A stretch of 64,000 nucleotides of DNA from Halogranum rubrum (GCF_900114455.1 NZ_FOTC01000001.1:1079058-1143057); one strand, 5' to 3'; positions 35,400 through 45,039 are shown, counted from the stretch's first letter. Numbers and translations: made by a program. The notes: a model not told the origin generated them from the sequence alone.

Positions 35400-36215
35400 A
35401 TGAACGAACCGGGGGTTCAGTCCTTACTCGACCAAGCGACGGTGATGGACCGAATCGAGTCCGGCGACTTCCCGGACTGGGCACGCGACCACTTCGAGAC
35501 GTTCCACGCCTCGATGGTAGAGGACCGAGACGGCGAACCGTTCCCGTGCTACTTCGGCATCGAGTCCGAGCGCAACGGTGACGCCCTCTACACGTTCGTC
35601 GAGTCGACGACGCACCCCGACGCGCTGTTCGCCCTCCGTGAGAACCTCGTCGAGTACCTCGACGTGTTTCGGGACTTCAGCGAACGCTGCTCGCTCGTGA
35701 CGTTCTTCAAACCGCCCGAGGAGGCGTTGACGGAACGCGAGTACCACGAGCAGTTGTGGAACATCCTCCAGTTCCTCCACGTCCACGACCCCGAACCGTG
35801 GCCCGAGGACATCCCGACCGACCCCGACAGCGAGTACTGGGAGTTCTCCTTCGCCGGCGAGTCGATGTTCCCGACCTGCCGCGCGCCGTTCTACGAGGAG
35901 CGGATGAGCCGATACTGTCCGCTGGGACTCGAAATCACATTCCAGCCTCGCGCGCTGTTCGAGGGAATCACCGCCGACACCGAGGCCGGACAGCAGGCCC
36001 GGCAGGTCATCCAGCGGCGCATCGAGAGCTACGACGGCGTCTGCCCGCACGCCGACATCGGGGACTGGGGCGTCGACGGCGACAGGGAGTGGCACCAGTA
36101 CATGCTCTCGGCCGACGAGTCGCAAGCGCCCGACGAGTGTCCCATCCACATCTCCAGAGAGCACCCGAAAGTCGAGATTCCCGAGCGGTGGCGTAAGCGC
36201 GGAGTCAGCGCATGA
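35400..36215 (+). CDS. YqcI/YcgG family protein
   Basis: 271 residues, start ATG 35400 with a TATA-like CCTAAAT about 27 bases upstream. Conserved segments of the YqcI/YcgG family are present: [20 protein letters not shown], an [19 protein letters not shown] block, [19 protein letters not shown], and [13 protein letters not shown]. The biochemical role of the family is not settled, although some members act as guanitoxin-type or hydroxylating heme-oxygenase-like enzymes. Its stop overlaps the start of a cysteine hydrolase by four bases, so the two proteins may act together. Confidence 0.82.
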   Translation: MNEPGVQSLLDQATVMDRIESGDFPDWARDHFETFHASMVEDRDGEPFPCYFGIESERNGDALYTFVESTTHPDALFALRENLVEYLDVFRDFSERCSLVTFFKPPEEALTEREYHEQLWNILQFLHVHDPEPWPEDIPTDPDSEYWEFSFAGESMFPTCRAPFYEERMSRYCPLGLEITFQPRALFEGITADTEAGQQARQVIQRRIESYDGVCPHADIGDWGVDGDREWHQYMLSADESQAPDECPIHISREHPKVEIPERWRKRGVSA

Positions 36216-36778
36216 GCCTCGTGCTTCCCGACGACGCCGTGTTGCTCCTCGTGGACCTCCAGCGTGGTTTCGACGACCCGGCGTGGGGCGAGCGCAACAA
36301 CCCCGAACTGGAGGCGAATATCACGGCACTGCTCGATGCGTGGCGTGAGCACGGACGACCCATGGTTCACGTTCGCCACGACTCGACGGAGGAGCACTCG
36401 CCGCTCCGCGGCGACGCTCCGGGGTTCGCGTTCAAACCCGAGTTCGAACCCCGAGACGGTGAGACGGAGCTAGTCAAGCGCGTCAACAGTGCGTTCATCG
36501 GTACCGACCTCGAAGCCCTCCTTCGAGATGGCGGCCACGAGACGCTCGTCGTCGTCGGGCTAACCACCGACCACTGCGTGTCGACGACGGCGCGGATGGC
36601 CGAGAACCTCGGCTTCGACGTGTTGCTCCTCGAAGACGGGACGGCGACGTTCGACCGCGAGGGACTCGACGGGTCGCACTACACTGCCGAGGAGATGCAC
36701 CAGACGGCGCTGACACATCTACACGGCGAGTTCGCACGGGTCGTCTCGACCGAGCGCGTCTTGGCCTCACTTGATTGA
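36212..36778 (+). CDS. Cysteine hydrolase, isochorismatase family
   Basis: 188 residues. The Asp-Lys-Cys triad is visible: Asp in [10 protein letters not shown], Lys in [15 protein letters not shown], and Cys in [16 protein letters not shown] (with the preceding residues in the usual VVGLTTDHC context). Family members hydrolyse amides or vinyl ethers (nicotinamidase, isochorismatase, ureidoacrylate hydrolase). The start overlaps the YcgG-family stop (ATGA), indicating coupled translation. Confidence 0.88.
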   Translation: MSLVLPDDAVLLLVDLQRGFDDPAWGERNNPELEANITALLDAWREHGRPMVHVRHDSTEEHSPLRGDAPGFAFKPEFEPRDGETELVKRVNSAFIGTDLEALLRDGGHETLVVVGLTTDHCVSTTARMAENLGFDVLLLEDGTATFDREGLDGSHYTAEEMHQTALTHLHGEFARVVSTERVLASLD

Positions 36779-36846
36779 AGAACGTCTCGGCGTCGCTCGA
36801 CTGAAACTGTCAGAGCGTTAATCAACCCCGCACGTGAATCGAGCGT

Positions 36847-37230
36847 ATGCGTCGCCTGTTCGTCCTCGTCGCCGTCGGAACGCTCCTCCTCGCCGGTGTC
36901 TTCCTCGCGATATTCGGCCCACCGTCCCACGCGACGACGTGGGTATGGTACGGTGCGTTCGTCGTCGGAGGACTGTCGATACTCGTCGGTGGATTGCGTG
37001 AGGCAGTGACCGTCGGGTCGACGCGCGTTCCGTGGTACGTCTTCGTCGGCGTCGGCCAACTCCTGTTTGCCTTCTCGATGGTCGTGATGAACGCCGACGA
37101 ACTCCTCTCTGGAACATCCGAGACCCTCTTCGGCCCTCTCGTCGGCCTCGCCTGCGCGCTCTTCCTCGTGTTCTTTGGCGTCGACTACGTCCGCGGCGGC
37201 GTCTACATGCGTCTTCCCACGACCGAGTAA
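36847..37230 (+). CDS. Four-helix membrane protein, unknown
   Basis: 127 residues beginning MRRLFVLVAVGTLLLAGVF. Four hydrophobic segments are seen at about 4-24, 32-50, 64-84 and 94-116. A TATA-like GTTAATC lies 27 bases before the ATG. No known motif is recognised, and the neighbours give no functional clue. Confidence 0.7.
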   Translation: MRRLFVLVAVGTLLLAGVFLAIFGPPSHATTWVWYGAFVVGGLSILVGGLREAVTVGSTRVPWYVFVGVGQLLFAFSMVVMNADELLSGTSETLFGPLVGLACALFLVFFGVDYVRGGVYMRLPTTE

Positions 37231-37304
37231 CGTCGAGGGCGCTCGACTGGTCGAGTGGACATCCCGCCCTCTACGCTCATCTCCTCAGCCGACCTACAGT
37301 TCGT

Positions 37305-38354
37305 ATGCCCGTCGTCCCCAACGCAGTCGAACGATTAGTCATGCTCCGACTGAACAGAGCCCCCGGTCCGGTGCTGGACTTGGTCGGGGGAGCGGCCGAG
37401 CGAACCCTCGGTCTCGCCCTCGAACTCGACCTGTTCGCCGCACTCGAAGCGTCACCGACGAGTCTGGAGACCCTCGCGGCGCGGGTCGACTGTGACCCCG
37501 CTGGACTCGAACCGCTCTGCGAGTTCCTCGTCGCGCTGGGTTATCTGCGCCGTGAGGCAGACACCGGTCGCTACGCGAACACGCGACTGACCGAGAGGTG
37601 GTTGCTCGACGCCGACGGCGTCGGCGCGTGGCTCGGGTTCTGGAACGAAGTCGTCTTCCCGTTCTGGGAAGATAACGCGAGAACCGCAATCGAGACGGGC
37701 GCACCACGACAGACGCTGTACGAGTGGCTCGACGAGCATCCCGAGCAGTGGCGACTCGCCCACGAGGGATTCCGTGCCGCGGCGAACGTCCTCGCGCCGA
37801 CAGTCGTCGAGAAACTGGACGTTCCCGGCGACGCGCGCGTCATCGACGTCGGTGGCGGTCACGGCCGCTACGCGGTCGCACTCGCGGAACGTCACGCCGG
37901 TGTACGAGCCACGGTGTTCGACGCCGGACCGGCCCGCGAAGTCGCGCTGGAGACGGCTCGCGAGTCGGGCGTGAGCGACCGCATCTCCTTCGTCGCCGGC
38001 GACTATACCGTCGACTCGCTCGGCGAGAACTACGACGTGGCGTTGCTGTTCAACGTCGTCCACGCGCACGACGGTCCCGAGAACGTGGCCCTCTTCGAGC
38101 GAATCCGCGATGCACTCACTCCAGACGGCCGACTGTACGTGCTCGACCAGTTCGACGGCACCGCCCGAACTGCCTTGTCCCGGGCGACCGTCGGATTCGT
38201 CGGACTCACTTACCTCGTCACGCTCGGGCAGCGAGCACACGACGTGACCGACGTGGCTGCGTGGCTCGCGGAGGCCGGGTTCGAGGTTCGGGACAGACAC
38301 TCGTTTCTCACCGCGCCGGGCGTCTCGTTGCTCGTCGCGTCGCCCGCGAACTGA
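37305..38354 (+). CDS. SAM-dependent O-methyltransferase (winged-helix N terminus)
   Basis: 349 residues from ATG 37305. The first 100 residues form the dimerisation/winged-helix domain of plant- and polyketide-type O-methyltransferases (LGLALELDLFAALEASP, LGYLRREADTGRY). The SAM site is RVIDVGGGHGRYAVALA, followed by the acidic VFDAGP and the motif LLFNVVHAHDGPENVAL. It methylates a hydroxyl of a small molecule, with the substrate unknown. The ATG chosen is the first after the upstream gene that leaves a complete N-terminal domain. Confidence 0.85.
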   Translation: MPVVPNAVERLVMLRLNRAPGPVLDLVGGAAERTLGLALELDLFAALEASPTSLETLAARVDCDPAGLEPLCEFLVALGYLRREADTGRYANTRLTERWLLDADGVGAWLGFWNEVVFPFWEDNARTAIETGAPRQTLYEWLDEHPEQWRLAHEGFRAAANVLAPTVVEKLDVPGDARVIDVGGGHGRYAVALAERHAGVRATVFDAGPAREVALETARESGVSDRISFVAGDYTVDSLGENYDVALLFNVVHAHDGPENVALFERIRDALTPDGRLYVLDQFDGTARTALSRATVGFVGLTYLVTLGQRAHDVTDVAAWLAEAGFEVRDRHSFLTAPGVSLLVASPAN

Positions 38355-38387
38355 ACCCTTTTGCCCGGGTCTTGCGAATCCCTGCGC

Positions 38388-39275
38388 ATGCAGACCCACA
38401 TCGTGCCGGTCGGTTTCGACTACGACCGGCTTATCGCGCCCCTCATCCGCGACCAGATGGACGTGGACCGCGTGATTCTCCTCGAAGGTGCGGTGGGGAG
38501 CGAGGCGAACGTCGAGTACTCCCAGAACCTCTCGAAAAAGTTGGAGAAGGACTTCACAAACCTCCTCGGTGCGGAGACGGAACGAGTCGTCGTCGCCGAC
38601 GTCTACGACTACGACGCCGCCTTCGAACAGGCCTACGACCTCATCAACGCCGAACTCGACGCCGGCAGCGAGGTGTGGGTCAACGTGAGCGCGATGCCGC
38701 GGCCCGTCTCCTTCGCCTTCGCGACGGCGGCGCACTCTATCACGCTCGAACGACAGGAAGACCGCGACCGTATCCACACCTACTACACCGCCCCCGAGAA
38801 GTATCTGGAGACCGAGTTGGCCGAAGAACTCCGTGCGGCCGAAGACCTCCTCCAGTCGGTCCGCGAGGGCGACGTCGACGAAGCGAACGTCGCGGACCAC
38901 CTCGACAGCATCGCCGACCTGCTGGACGAGTTCGACGAGCGCGGGACGACCATCGGCGCGAAGCAGATCGGCGACGGCCACATCGTCGAACTGCCGGTGG
39001 CGTCGTTCTCGAACGTCAAACCGTTCGAGGAGGTCATCCTGTTCGAACTCGGCGAACACGGGCAGTTCGCGTCCGTCTCCGAGTTGGCCGAAGCGCTCGC
39101 CCGCGAACTGAACGAAGAGTACACCGACAGTTTCCGCTCGAAGGTCATCTACAACGTCGACCGACTCGGTCCGGGCGGGAAAGGCTACATCGAGCAGGAA
39201 GAACACGGGAAGTCCTACCGGACGCGACTCTCGCGTATCGGCGAGTTGTGGGTCCGCGCGCACGCCGACGATTGA
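38388..39275 (+). CDS. HFX_2341/DUF6293-type regulator: CARF-like domain plus HTH
   Basis: 295 residues from ATG 38388 (MQTHIVPVGFDYDRLIAPL), with a TATA-like CCTTTTGC 27 bases upstream. The N-terminal half is a Rossmann-like domain with VWVNVSAMPRPVSFAFATAA, resembling the conserved loop of CARF ligand-binding domains in Csa3/Csm6-like proteins. The C-terminal part (SVSELAEALARELNEEYTD, RLSRIGELWVRA) looks like a winged helix. The family name is from memory. No CRISPR array or cas gene is in the window. Possibly a nucleotide-sensing transcription factor. Confidence 0.75.
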   Translation: MQTHIVPVGFDYDRLIAPLIRDQMDVDRVILLEGAVGSEANVEYSQNLSKKLEKDFTNLLGAETERVVVADVYDYDAAFEQAYDLINAELDAGSEVWVNVSAMPRPVSFAFATAAHSITLERQEDRDRIHTYYTAPEKYLETELAEELRAAEDLLQSVREGDVDEANVADHLDSIADLLDEFDERGTTIGAKQIGDGHIVELPVASFSNVKPFEEVILFELGEHGQFASVSELAEALARELNEEYTDSFRSKVIYNVDRLGPGGKGYIEQEEHGKSYRTRLSRIGELWVRAHADD

Positions 39276-39289
39276 ACTAACTCGCCGAG

Positions 39290-40357
39290 TTAGAACCCGA
39301 GACCCTCGGGCGACGCCGAGGGCGACAGCGGACTCGTGGGTGCGTCCTCGGGGACGTCGGGGTCGTTGTAGACGCCGGGAGCGACGTCGTTCGGGCCGTC
39401 GGCGTAGAACAACGAGGCGAGTGCCTGAATCTGGTCGCGGCCGACACCGAGTTCGAACTGGCCGCCACCGTAGAGCGAGATACGCTTCTCGGCGGCGTAG
39501 TCGAGCGTGTCGAACAGCGACTTCACCGTGCCGAATCGCGAGGGTTTGACGTTGAGCCACTGCGGTTCGAACGGGAGCGACTCGACGCTCTCGACGCCGG
39601 TGATAGGGTAGTCCCACGAGATTCGACTCGCGTTGTCCTCGACGAGGTAGTCCGTCGACGCCGACATTCCGGGGTCTTCGACGACGGCGTTCGGGAAGTT
39701 GTCGAAGACGAGTTCGTAGAGCGTCGGGTCCGGGTCCTGGTCGACGTCCGTCCCTTCGTACTGCCCCTTCAAATCGAGGATACGGACCGCGTCCGTCTCG
39801 GCGAGAGCCTCGACAATCTCTTCTGTCCACTCGGAGGTCGGGTCGAGTTTCAACTCGGTTTCGGGATACTGGTCGAGCAGTGCCTCCACGCGGTCCGTGC
39901 TCGGCGGTTCGCCGAGGCGCGTGCTGACGACGAAGTCGACGGGGTCGTAGTCGCGGTCGACGGCGCTGCCGAGGTTCGTCCCGGCCTGTCTGAGTGCGAG
40001 GTCCAATCCGGCCGACTCGACTGCCCAGCGCCGATAGTGGTGAGCGGTCTCACGTTCGGGGTCTTTGGTCGGAAAGAGCTCTACACCGTCCAGTGCGGCG
40101 GAGAACTCGGCGAACGTGTACTCGCCGGGTGCGAGTTGTCCGTCACCGTCGCCGACGAGTGGCGGTGCGTCGGCGAGTGCGTCGTGGTCCTCGGTGTCGT
40201 AGGTGACGTCCTCACCGTGGCCCGTCTCGCCGTCACCGTGGAGTGCGTAGACGGTCGTCGCGCGGACGAACCCGCTGGAGGTGTCGCGCTCGTTGCGAGT
40301 CCGGTCGCTCGACTCGACGACGAGCGTGTAGTCGGCAACTGAATCGAAGAGAGTCAC
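39290..40357 (-). CDS. Enolase-superfamily protein (mandelate racemase/muconate cycloisomerase-like)
   Basis: 355 residues. The barrel-domain landmarks of the enolase superfamily are partly visible: ETELKLDP (Lys strand), VRILDLKGQYEG (Asp), NAVVEDPG (Glu-Asp), and WLNVKPSRFG (C-terminal Lys). The conventional three-acid metal site is not fully obvious, so the specific reaction cannot be stated. The start MTLFDSVADYTLVV is the first good ATG. Convergent with the CARF-like gene, 14 bases apart. Confidence 0.7.
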   Translation of the reverse strand: MTLFDSVADYTLVVESSDRTRNERDTSSGFVRATTVYALHGDGETGHGEDVTYDTEDHDALADAPPLVGDGDGQLAPGEYTFAEFSAALDGVELFPTKDPERETAHHYRRWAVESAGLDLALRQAGTNLGSAVDRDYDPVDFVVSTRLGEPPSTDRVEALLDQYPETELKLDPTSEWTEEIVEALAETDAVRILDLKGQYEGTDVDQDPDPTLYELVFDNFPNAVVEDPGMSASTDYLVEDNASRISWDYPITGVESVESLPFEPQWLNVKPSRFGTVKSLFDTLDYAAEKRISLYGGGQFELGVGRDQIQALASLFYADGPNDVAPGVYNDPDVPEDAPTSPLSPSASPEGLGF

Positions 40358-40388
40358 GCTCGGAGGTTGGGCGGCGTCGGGATTAAGC

Positions 40389-41156
40389 TTAGGCTCGCTC
40401 GGTGTTCGCGCGTCTCTCGTCGCGTTCGAGTTCGAGTTTCTTCACGCGCGTCGACAGCGCCCAGAACGTCGCCGTGAGCGTCAGAACGACGGCACCGGCG
40501 GCGGCGTACTCGTGCGTCGGCGTCGGATGGGTGTAGAAGCCCGTCGTCGCGTCGACGAGTTGGCCGGGGAGGTTCGTGTGGTGCGGCGTCCCGACGATGG
40601 GGACGAAGTAGTCGACGACGTCGTTGAAGCCGTACCAGAGGACGGCGAGCGCGACAGCGCCGACGGGAAAGTCCGAGTAGCGATGGATGAGAAACGCCTG
40701 GACGACCATGGCGAGGTGACTGAAGAACAAGAAGGCGTACATCGGCCACCCGACGCCGATGAACCCGTCGAAGAACAGCGCGAGGACGAACGGCGTCCAG
40801 AAGCCGAGTTTCCAACAGCCGAAGAAGGCGAGGGCGTTGACGTACTCGTTCGAGCGGCCGAGTTTCCAGAGTGCCAGCGAGAGGGCGATGAAGAGCGTCG
40901 CGACGGGGCTGTCGGGGACGAACGGCCACATGACGAGCGGTTCGTGCGAGAACTGGAGTCCGACGAGCGGCGTCGAGAGCGGAATCGGTTGGAAGCCGTA
41001 GTACCAGAAGCCGAAGGCGGTGCCGACGACGTTGATGGCGACGACGACCCACGCGAGACGGAGGCCGAAATCTTCGAGCCACCGTGGAAGCGGTGCCAGC
41101 CACCGTGGCAGGTCGTCGGGTTCGGGGAGGACCCCACGCTCGTCAGTCACAGACAT
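40389..41156 (-). CDS. DUF1405 membrane protein
   Basis: 255 residues with about seven helices. DUF1405-type features are FGFWYYGFQ near the first helix, WPFVPDSPVATLFIALSLALW, and FGCWKLGFWTPFVL. The YpjA/DUF1405 family is widespread in Bacillus and haloarchaea without an assigned function. The C-terminal tail is charged (ELERDERRANTERA) and probably cytoplasmic. Confidence 0.85.
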   Translation of the reverse strand: MSVTDERGVLPEPDDLPRWLAPLPRWLEDFGLRLAWVVVAINVVGTAFGFWYYGFQPIPLSTPLVGLQFSHEPLVMWPFVPDSPVATLFIALSLALWKLGRSNEYVNALAFFGCWKLGFWTPFVLALFFDGFIGVGWPMYAFLFFSHLAMVVQAFLIHRYSDFPVGAVALAVLWYGFNDVVDYFVPIVGTPHHTNLPGQLVDATTGFYTHPTPTHEYAAAGAVVLTLTATFWALSTRVKKLELERDERRANTERA

Positions 41157-41206
41157 GACGAGTTCGAAGGAGGGCGTTTATAAATCGGTGACGATACCAG
41201 CAGGCG

Positions 41207-41602
41207 TCAGTTCAGTCGGTCTTCGGCCAAGTACGCGCCGATGTAGCCGCCGAGTGCGGCGAGACCGACCGTGTAGATGCCGGCGACGAGGAACGTGACG
41301 AGTCCGAGGACGAGTCCGCCGATGGCGAGACCGAGGACGTCGGAACCGGCCGGGACGATGGTGAACAGGCTGGCAGCCAGGAGGACGATACCGACCACGG
41401 GAATCGTCGCGATGACGCCCGAGATGGCACCGACTTTCACCCCTTCGCCGCGCGTCCCGTGCTGGAGGTAACCGGCGATACCGCCCCCGAGCACCGGCGA
41501 GAATGGGACGAACGAGAGGACGATGGTTGCGACTGCGCCGAGCAGGGCGTTGGTGTAGGTCTTACCGGCGCGTGGCGTTGTCTGAGTTACGGTTGTTGAC
41601 AC
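41207..41602 (-). CDS. DUF5518-type membrane protein
   Basis: 131 residues from GTG 41602, with a TATA-like ATATAGC about 27 bases upstream. The segment TNALLGAVATIVLSFVPFSP followed by LGGGIAGYLQHG is characteristic of the haloarchaeal DUF5518 family as I know it. Four hydrophobic Gly/Ala/Val-rich helices follow. No function is known. It is divergent from pdxS. Confidence 0.8.
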   Translation of the reverse strand: MSTTVTQTTPRAGKTYTNALLGAVATIVLSFVPFSPVLGGGIAGYLQHGTRGEGVKVGAISGVIATIPVVGIVLLAASLFTIVPAGSDVLGLAIGGLVLGLVTFLVAGIYTVGLAALGGYIGAYLAEDRLN

Positions 41603-41725
41603 GGATAATCACTCACCCGCTATATCGCACGCTGAGGAGATAACCACCGCTGTGAGAACCACGTTCGTGCGTCGTGACAACACGCGAAAGACACCGATTA
41701 AGTGCATCGACTCCAACCCCCACAC

Positions 41726-42634
41726 ATGCCCGAAGAAACCGACCTCGAAGACCTCAAGCGAGGGACGGACCTCGTGAAGCGAGGCTTCGCACAGATGCAG
41801 AAAGGTGGCGTCATCATGGACGTCGTCACGCCCGAACAGGCTCGAATCGCCGAGGACGCCGGTGCCGTCGCCGTCATGTCGCTGGAGGCGGTTCCGGCCG
41901 ACATCCGCAAGCGCGGCGGCGTCGCCCGGATGGCCGACCCCGCGTCCGTCGAGGAGATTATCGACGAAGTCTCTATCCCGGTGATGGGGAAGGCCCGTAT
42001 CGGCCACCACACCGAAGCGCAGATTCTCGAAGCCGTCGGCGTCGACATGATAGACGAGTCGGAAGTGCTCACGCCCGCCGACGACGCCTACCACATCGAC
42101 AAACGCGAGTTCACCTCGCCGTTCGTCTGCGGCGCGCGCAACCTCGGCGAGGCGCTCCGCCGCATCGACGAGGGCGCGGCGATGATTCGGACAAAAGGCG
42201 AGGCTGGCACGGGCGACGTCAACCAGGCAGTCACCCACCAGCGCGCCATCAAGGGCGCGATTCGGCAACTCTCCGGGATGAACCACGAGGAACGCGAGAA
42301 GTGGGCCCGCGAGCACGAAGCGCCCGCCGACCTCGTCCACGAGACGGCCGAGATGGAGCGACTCCCCGTCGTCAACTTCGCGGCCGGCGGCATCGCCACG
42401 CCCGCCGACGCGGCACTGATGATGCACCACGGTTGTGACGGTATCTTCGTCGGGTCCGGCATCTTCGGCGCCGAGGACCCCGTCTCGATGGGCAACGCCA
42501 TCGTCAACGCGGTCAACAACTGGGACGACCCCGAGACGCTCGCCGAAATCGCCTCGAACATCGGGAAGGGAATGAAAGGCCAGTCGAACAGCGACATGAG
42601 CGACGACGAGAAGTTGCAGGGCCGCGGCGTCTAA
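41726..42634 (+). CDS. pdxS: Pyridoxal 5'-phosphate synthase subunit PdxS
   Basis: 302 residues from ATG 41726, 27 bases after a TATA-like GATTAAG. Highly conserved segments are [70 protein letters not shown] and [14 protein letters not shown]. The Lys residues that form the ribose-5-phosphate imine and PLP imine lie in IMDV-adjacent and MIRTKGEAG contexts. It makes PLP from ribose 5-phosphate, glyceraldehyde 3-phosphate and ammonia from the PdxT glutaminase, whose gene is not in the window. Confidence 0.97.
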   Translation: MPEETDLEDLKRGTDLVKRGFAQMQKGGVIMDVVTPEQARIAEDAGAVAVMSLEAVPADIRKRGGVARMADPASVEEIIDEVSIPVMGKARIGHHTEAQILEAVGVDMIDESEVLTPADDAYHIDKREFTSPFVCGARNLGEALRRIDEGAAMIRTKGEAGTGDVNQAVTHQRAIKGAIRQLSGMNHEEREKWAREHEAPADLVHETAEMERLPVVNFAAGGIATPADAALMMHHGCDGIFVGSGIFGAEDPVSMGNAIVNAVNNWDDPETLAEIASNIGKGMKGQSNSDMSDDEKLQGRGV

Positions 42635-42648
42635 GAGCGACACTTCGA

Positions 42649-42762
42649 CCTTTTTCTGCGTCGGGTTTCCTCGCGTCGCCTCTGGCGACGCTATGGGAAC
42701 CACTCCTTGAAAAACCTCGATGAAAAAGGCCGCGAGACTCGGCCTTCGGCCTCGCTCGCGGC
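42649..42762. terminator. T-tract and hairpins between convergent pdxS and usp genes
   Basis: A CCTTTTTC tract (42649-42656) follows pdxS. A perfect eight-base-pair hairpin GCGTCGCC-TCT-GGCGACGC spans 42673-42691, and GCCGCGAG...CTCGCGGC spans 42729-42762. The 191-base gap holds no gene and probably ends transcription from both sides. Confidence 0.5.
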
Positions 42763-42825
42763 ACAACGTTCTCGTGCCCTTTCCACCACCGCGACGGCGA
42801 CAGCACCGCCACGGCGACGACAGCC

Positions 42826-43281
42826 CTACTCCTCGTCGCCGAGAAGCACCGTTACCGGGCCGTCGAAGGTGAGAAGCACCTGCTGGGTCAGGTCGCCGAA
42901 CAGCGCCTTGCCGGTCGGAGAGCGGCGACGGCCAGCGATAAACAGGTGGTCGCAGTCGTACGCTTCGGCGACGTCGAGGATGCTGTCGACTTCACGGCCG
43001 AAGACGGCTTTCGTGTGGTAGTCGACGTCGAGTCCGTCGAACGCTTCCGACGCCGTTCGTTCGATGTTGCGGACGGCCGACTCCTCGGCCTGTTCGATGG
43101 TGTAGACGAGGTCAGACGACCCGATGCTCGCGACGGCGTCGTGGGTGTCTTCGTACGACTCGGTCGGAGCGACGGAGAGGAGGACCAGTTCCGCGTCGTT
43201 GCTGGCGGCGAGTTCGCCCGCTTCGCGGAGAATCTGTTTGCTTCGGGTAGAGTCGGTGACGACGACGAGAGCGCGGTTCAT
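42826..43281 (-). CDS. Universal stress protein (UspA family)
   Basis: 151 residues, one Usp domain. MNRALVVVTDSTRSK begins the nucleotide-binding fold. The ATP-binding signature GRRRSPTGKALFGDLTQQVL (G-x2-G-type with terminal small residues) is present near the C terminus. Likely an ATP-binding stress-response protein. Transcribed alone, with a promoter-like AT stretch right upstream. Confidence 0.88.
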   Translation of the reverse strand: MNRALVVVTDSTRSKQILREAGELAASNDAELVLLSVAPTESYEDTHDAVASIGSSDLVYTIEQAEESAVRNIERTASEAFDGLDVDYHTKAVFGREVDSILDVAEAYDCDHLFIAGRRRSPTGKALFGDLTQQVLLTFDGPVTVLLGDEE

Positions 43282-43337
43282 ACTTTTGTTACGATATGTG
43301 GGCTAATGAAGATTCTCGGAGAACTGTCATCTCGGGG

Positions 43338-43362
43338 CACGCGTGTGGGTGTGACACGCGTG
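43338..43362 (-). terminator. Perfect 9-bp inverted repeat downstream of thrB
   Basis: CACGCGTGT-GGGTGTG-ACACGCGTG lies 62 bases beyond the thrB stop and 57 bases before the usp start. It could be a terminator or an operator. Confidence 0.4.
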
Positions 43363-43423
43363 AGGCAGCGTACGAGACGAGAAGTACGAAGCGAGACGAG
43401 ACGTACGAAGAGTGCGAGGAACG

Positions 43424-44308
43424 CTACGACCGGCTGAGAATCTCTGCGCCGCGACCGATACACGTCTGGTAGGCGCGGGAGTCGACACCGGCGTCGGCGA
43501 AAGCGTCGACCATCGCGCTGGCGATAGTGCGGCGGTCACGCGAGTGACACGCGGCGAGGATACCCGGACCGGCCCCGCTGACCGTAACACCCGTCGCGCC
43601 GGCGTCGAAGGCGGCCTCTCTCACCTCGTCGTATCCGGTGATGAGTTCGGCACGGGCGGGCGTGACGACGGTGTCGTGCATCCCCTCGCCGACGAGTTCG
43701 GGGCTGTTGCGACACATTCCGGTCGCCAACGTCGCCGCGCGACCGACCGTGTGGACGACGTCCTCCAGCGACGCTTCGGAGGGGACGACGCGTCGCGCGT
43801 CGCGCGTGGAGACGGCTATCTCGGGCAGACAGGCGACGAGCGGAATCGACGCCTGCACCGTCGTCACGTTGTCGTCGGAGGCGATGGTAAACCCACCGAG
43901 GATGGAGGGGGCGACGTTGTCGACGTGGGGTTCTCCGGAGACGACGGCCTCACCTTCGCCCGCGATAGGGACGAGTTCTTTTCGGGTGAGACCGCGGTCG
44001 TACAGTTGGTTGAGGGCGACGGCGACGGCGGCGGCGCTCGCGGCGGACGACCCGAGACCGGACGCCGGGCGGATACCTTTGTCTATCTTGATGTGCGCCG
44101 GCGCGTTCAGTTCCTCAACGACGGCACCGACTGTGTTCTTCTTCGGGTCTTCGGGGATGTACTGGCTGCCCGCTCCCGTGACCTCGATGGTCGTCTCGGC
44201 TGCCCTCTCGACGCTGACGATATCTGCCGGACGGTCGAGGGCCACCCCGAAGACGTCGAAGCCACTGCCCAAGTTCGCACTCGTCGCTGGGGCCCTCACC
44301 GTAATCAT
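43424..44308 (-). CDS. thrB: Homoserine kinase
   Basis: 294 residues of the GHMP kinase family. The start MITVRAPATSANLGSGFD is the ThrB N-terminal substrate region. The phosphate-binding loop is RPASGLGSSAASAAAVAVAL, and the C-terminal motif is VTVSGAGPGILAAC. It phosphorylates L-homoserine to O-phosphohomoserine for threonine synthesis. A TATA-like CTTTTTC lies about 28 bases before the ATG. No other threonine-pathway gene is adjacent. Confidence 0.94.
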   Translation of the reverse strand: MITVRAPATSANLGSGFDVFGVALDRPADIVSVERAAETTIEVTGAGSQYIPEDPKKNTVGAVVEELNAPAHIKIDKGIRPASGLGSSAASAAAVAVALNQLYDRGLTRKELVPIAGEGEAVVSGEPHVDNVAPSILGGFTIASDDNVTTVQASIPLVACLPEIAVSTRDARRVVPSEASLEDVVHTVGRAATLATGMCRNSPELVGEGMHDTVVTPARAELITGYDEVREAAFDAGATGVTVSGAGPGILAACHSRDRRTIASAMVDAFADAGVDSRAYQTCIGRGAEILSRS

Positions 44309-44400
44309 GCCCTGCGATTTCTGAGGTCGAAAGAAAAAGGTAGCGGAGACGCCGTTAGAGTTGGGGGAGTCGGTAGAAACGGGTGACAGTTCGGACGCGC

Positions 44401-44652
44401 TCAGTCGCGGGCGGTCACGAAGACCAGCGGGCCGACGACGAGCAGCGCAATCCCGAGAAAGAGGTAGTGCGGCTTGGCGATGGACTGCGGCGTGAGCATG
44501 AAGATGACGCCGAACAGCACCGTGTTGATGCCGAGAATCTTCTGTGATTTCAGCGGCAGTGCCGCGAGCGTCGTCAGGATGAATCCCAGCAGCAGTGCCT
44601 GCCCGACGTTGTAGTTGAGCAGGAAACTGTCGATGATCTGTAGCGGCAGCAT
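44401..44652 (-). CDS. Small membrane protein, 83 residues
   Basis: Starts MLPLQIIDSFLLNYNVGQALLLGFILTT in three groups of hydrophobic residues at about 17-34, 42-56 and 61-78. NYNVG and LKSQKILGINTVLFG are polar connectors. No family is recognised from memory. It lies 43 bases downstream of another small membrane protein gene on the same strand, possibly as one unit. Confidence 0.68.
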   Translation of the reverse strand: MLPLQIIDSFLLNYNVGQALLLGFILTTLAALPLKSQKILGINTVLFGVIFMLTPQSIAKPHYLFLGIALLVVGPLVFVTARD

Positions 44653-44695
44653 TCTTGCTCGTAACTCACCGCGAATACCGCATTAAAGTTCCGCT

Positions 44696-44929
44696 CTACC
44701 GTCCACCCGGGCCGGTGAGGTCCATCTCCCTGAGCCACCCGTACCAGAGGACGAACACCATCGTCGCGTACCCCGAGACGAACACGAACGACCCGAGCGT
44801 CGGATAGCCGGCGTTCCCGAGGAACCACCGTGCGAGTCCCGACCCGACGACGCCGACGAACAGAATCGCCAAGACGAGCACTCTGTCACCGGACAACAGG
44901 CCGCTACTACTCTCTGTCACGTCGTTCAT
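44696..44929 (-). CDS. Small membrane protein, 77 residues
   Basis: ATG 44929 (MNDVTESSSGLLSGDRV), chosen over an upstream in-frame Met because the extra sequence is basic and unlike haloarchaeal protein. Two hydrophobic segments at about 18-37 and 44-63, then REMDLTGPGGR. Function unknown. Confidence 0.6.
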   Translation of the reverse strand: MNDVTESSSGLLSGDRVLVLAILFVGVVGSGLARWFLGNAGYPTLGSFVFVSGYATMVFVLWYGWLREMDLTGPGGR

Positions 44930-45039
44930 ACGCTCGCCTCGGGACCGAAGTACCCTCAATCTCTCGGTTCGGCGGCCACTCGTGTGACACGAACTCACAC
45001 CACCCCGAAGGCTATATCCGACGCTTTCGTCTGGCGGTT

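Noticed and set aside
42673-42762. GC-rich hairpins as a riboswitch for pdxS
   Set aside because: They lie after the gene, between convergent transcription units, so termination is the simpler explanation.
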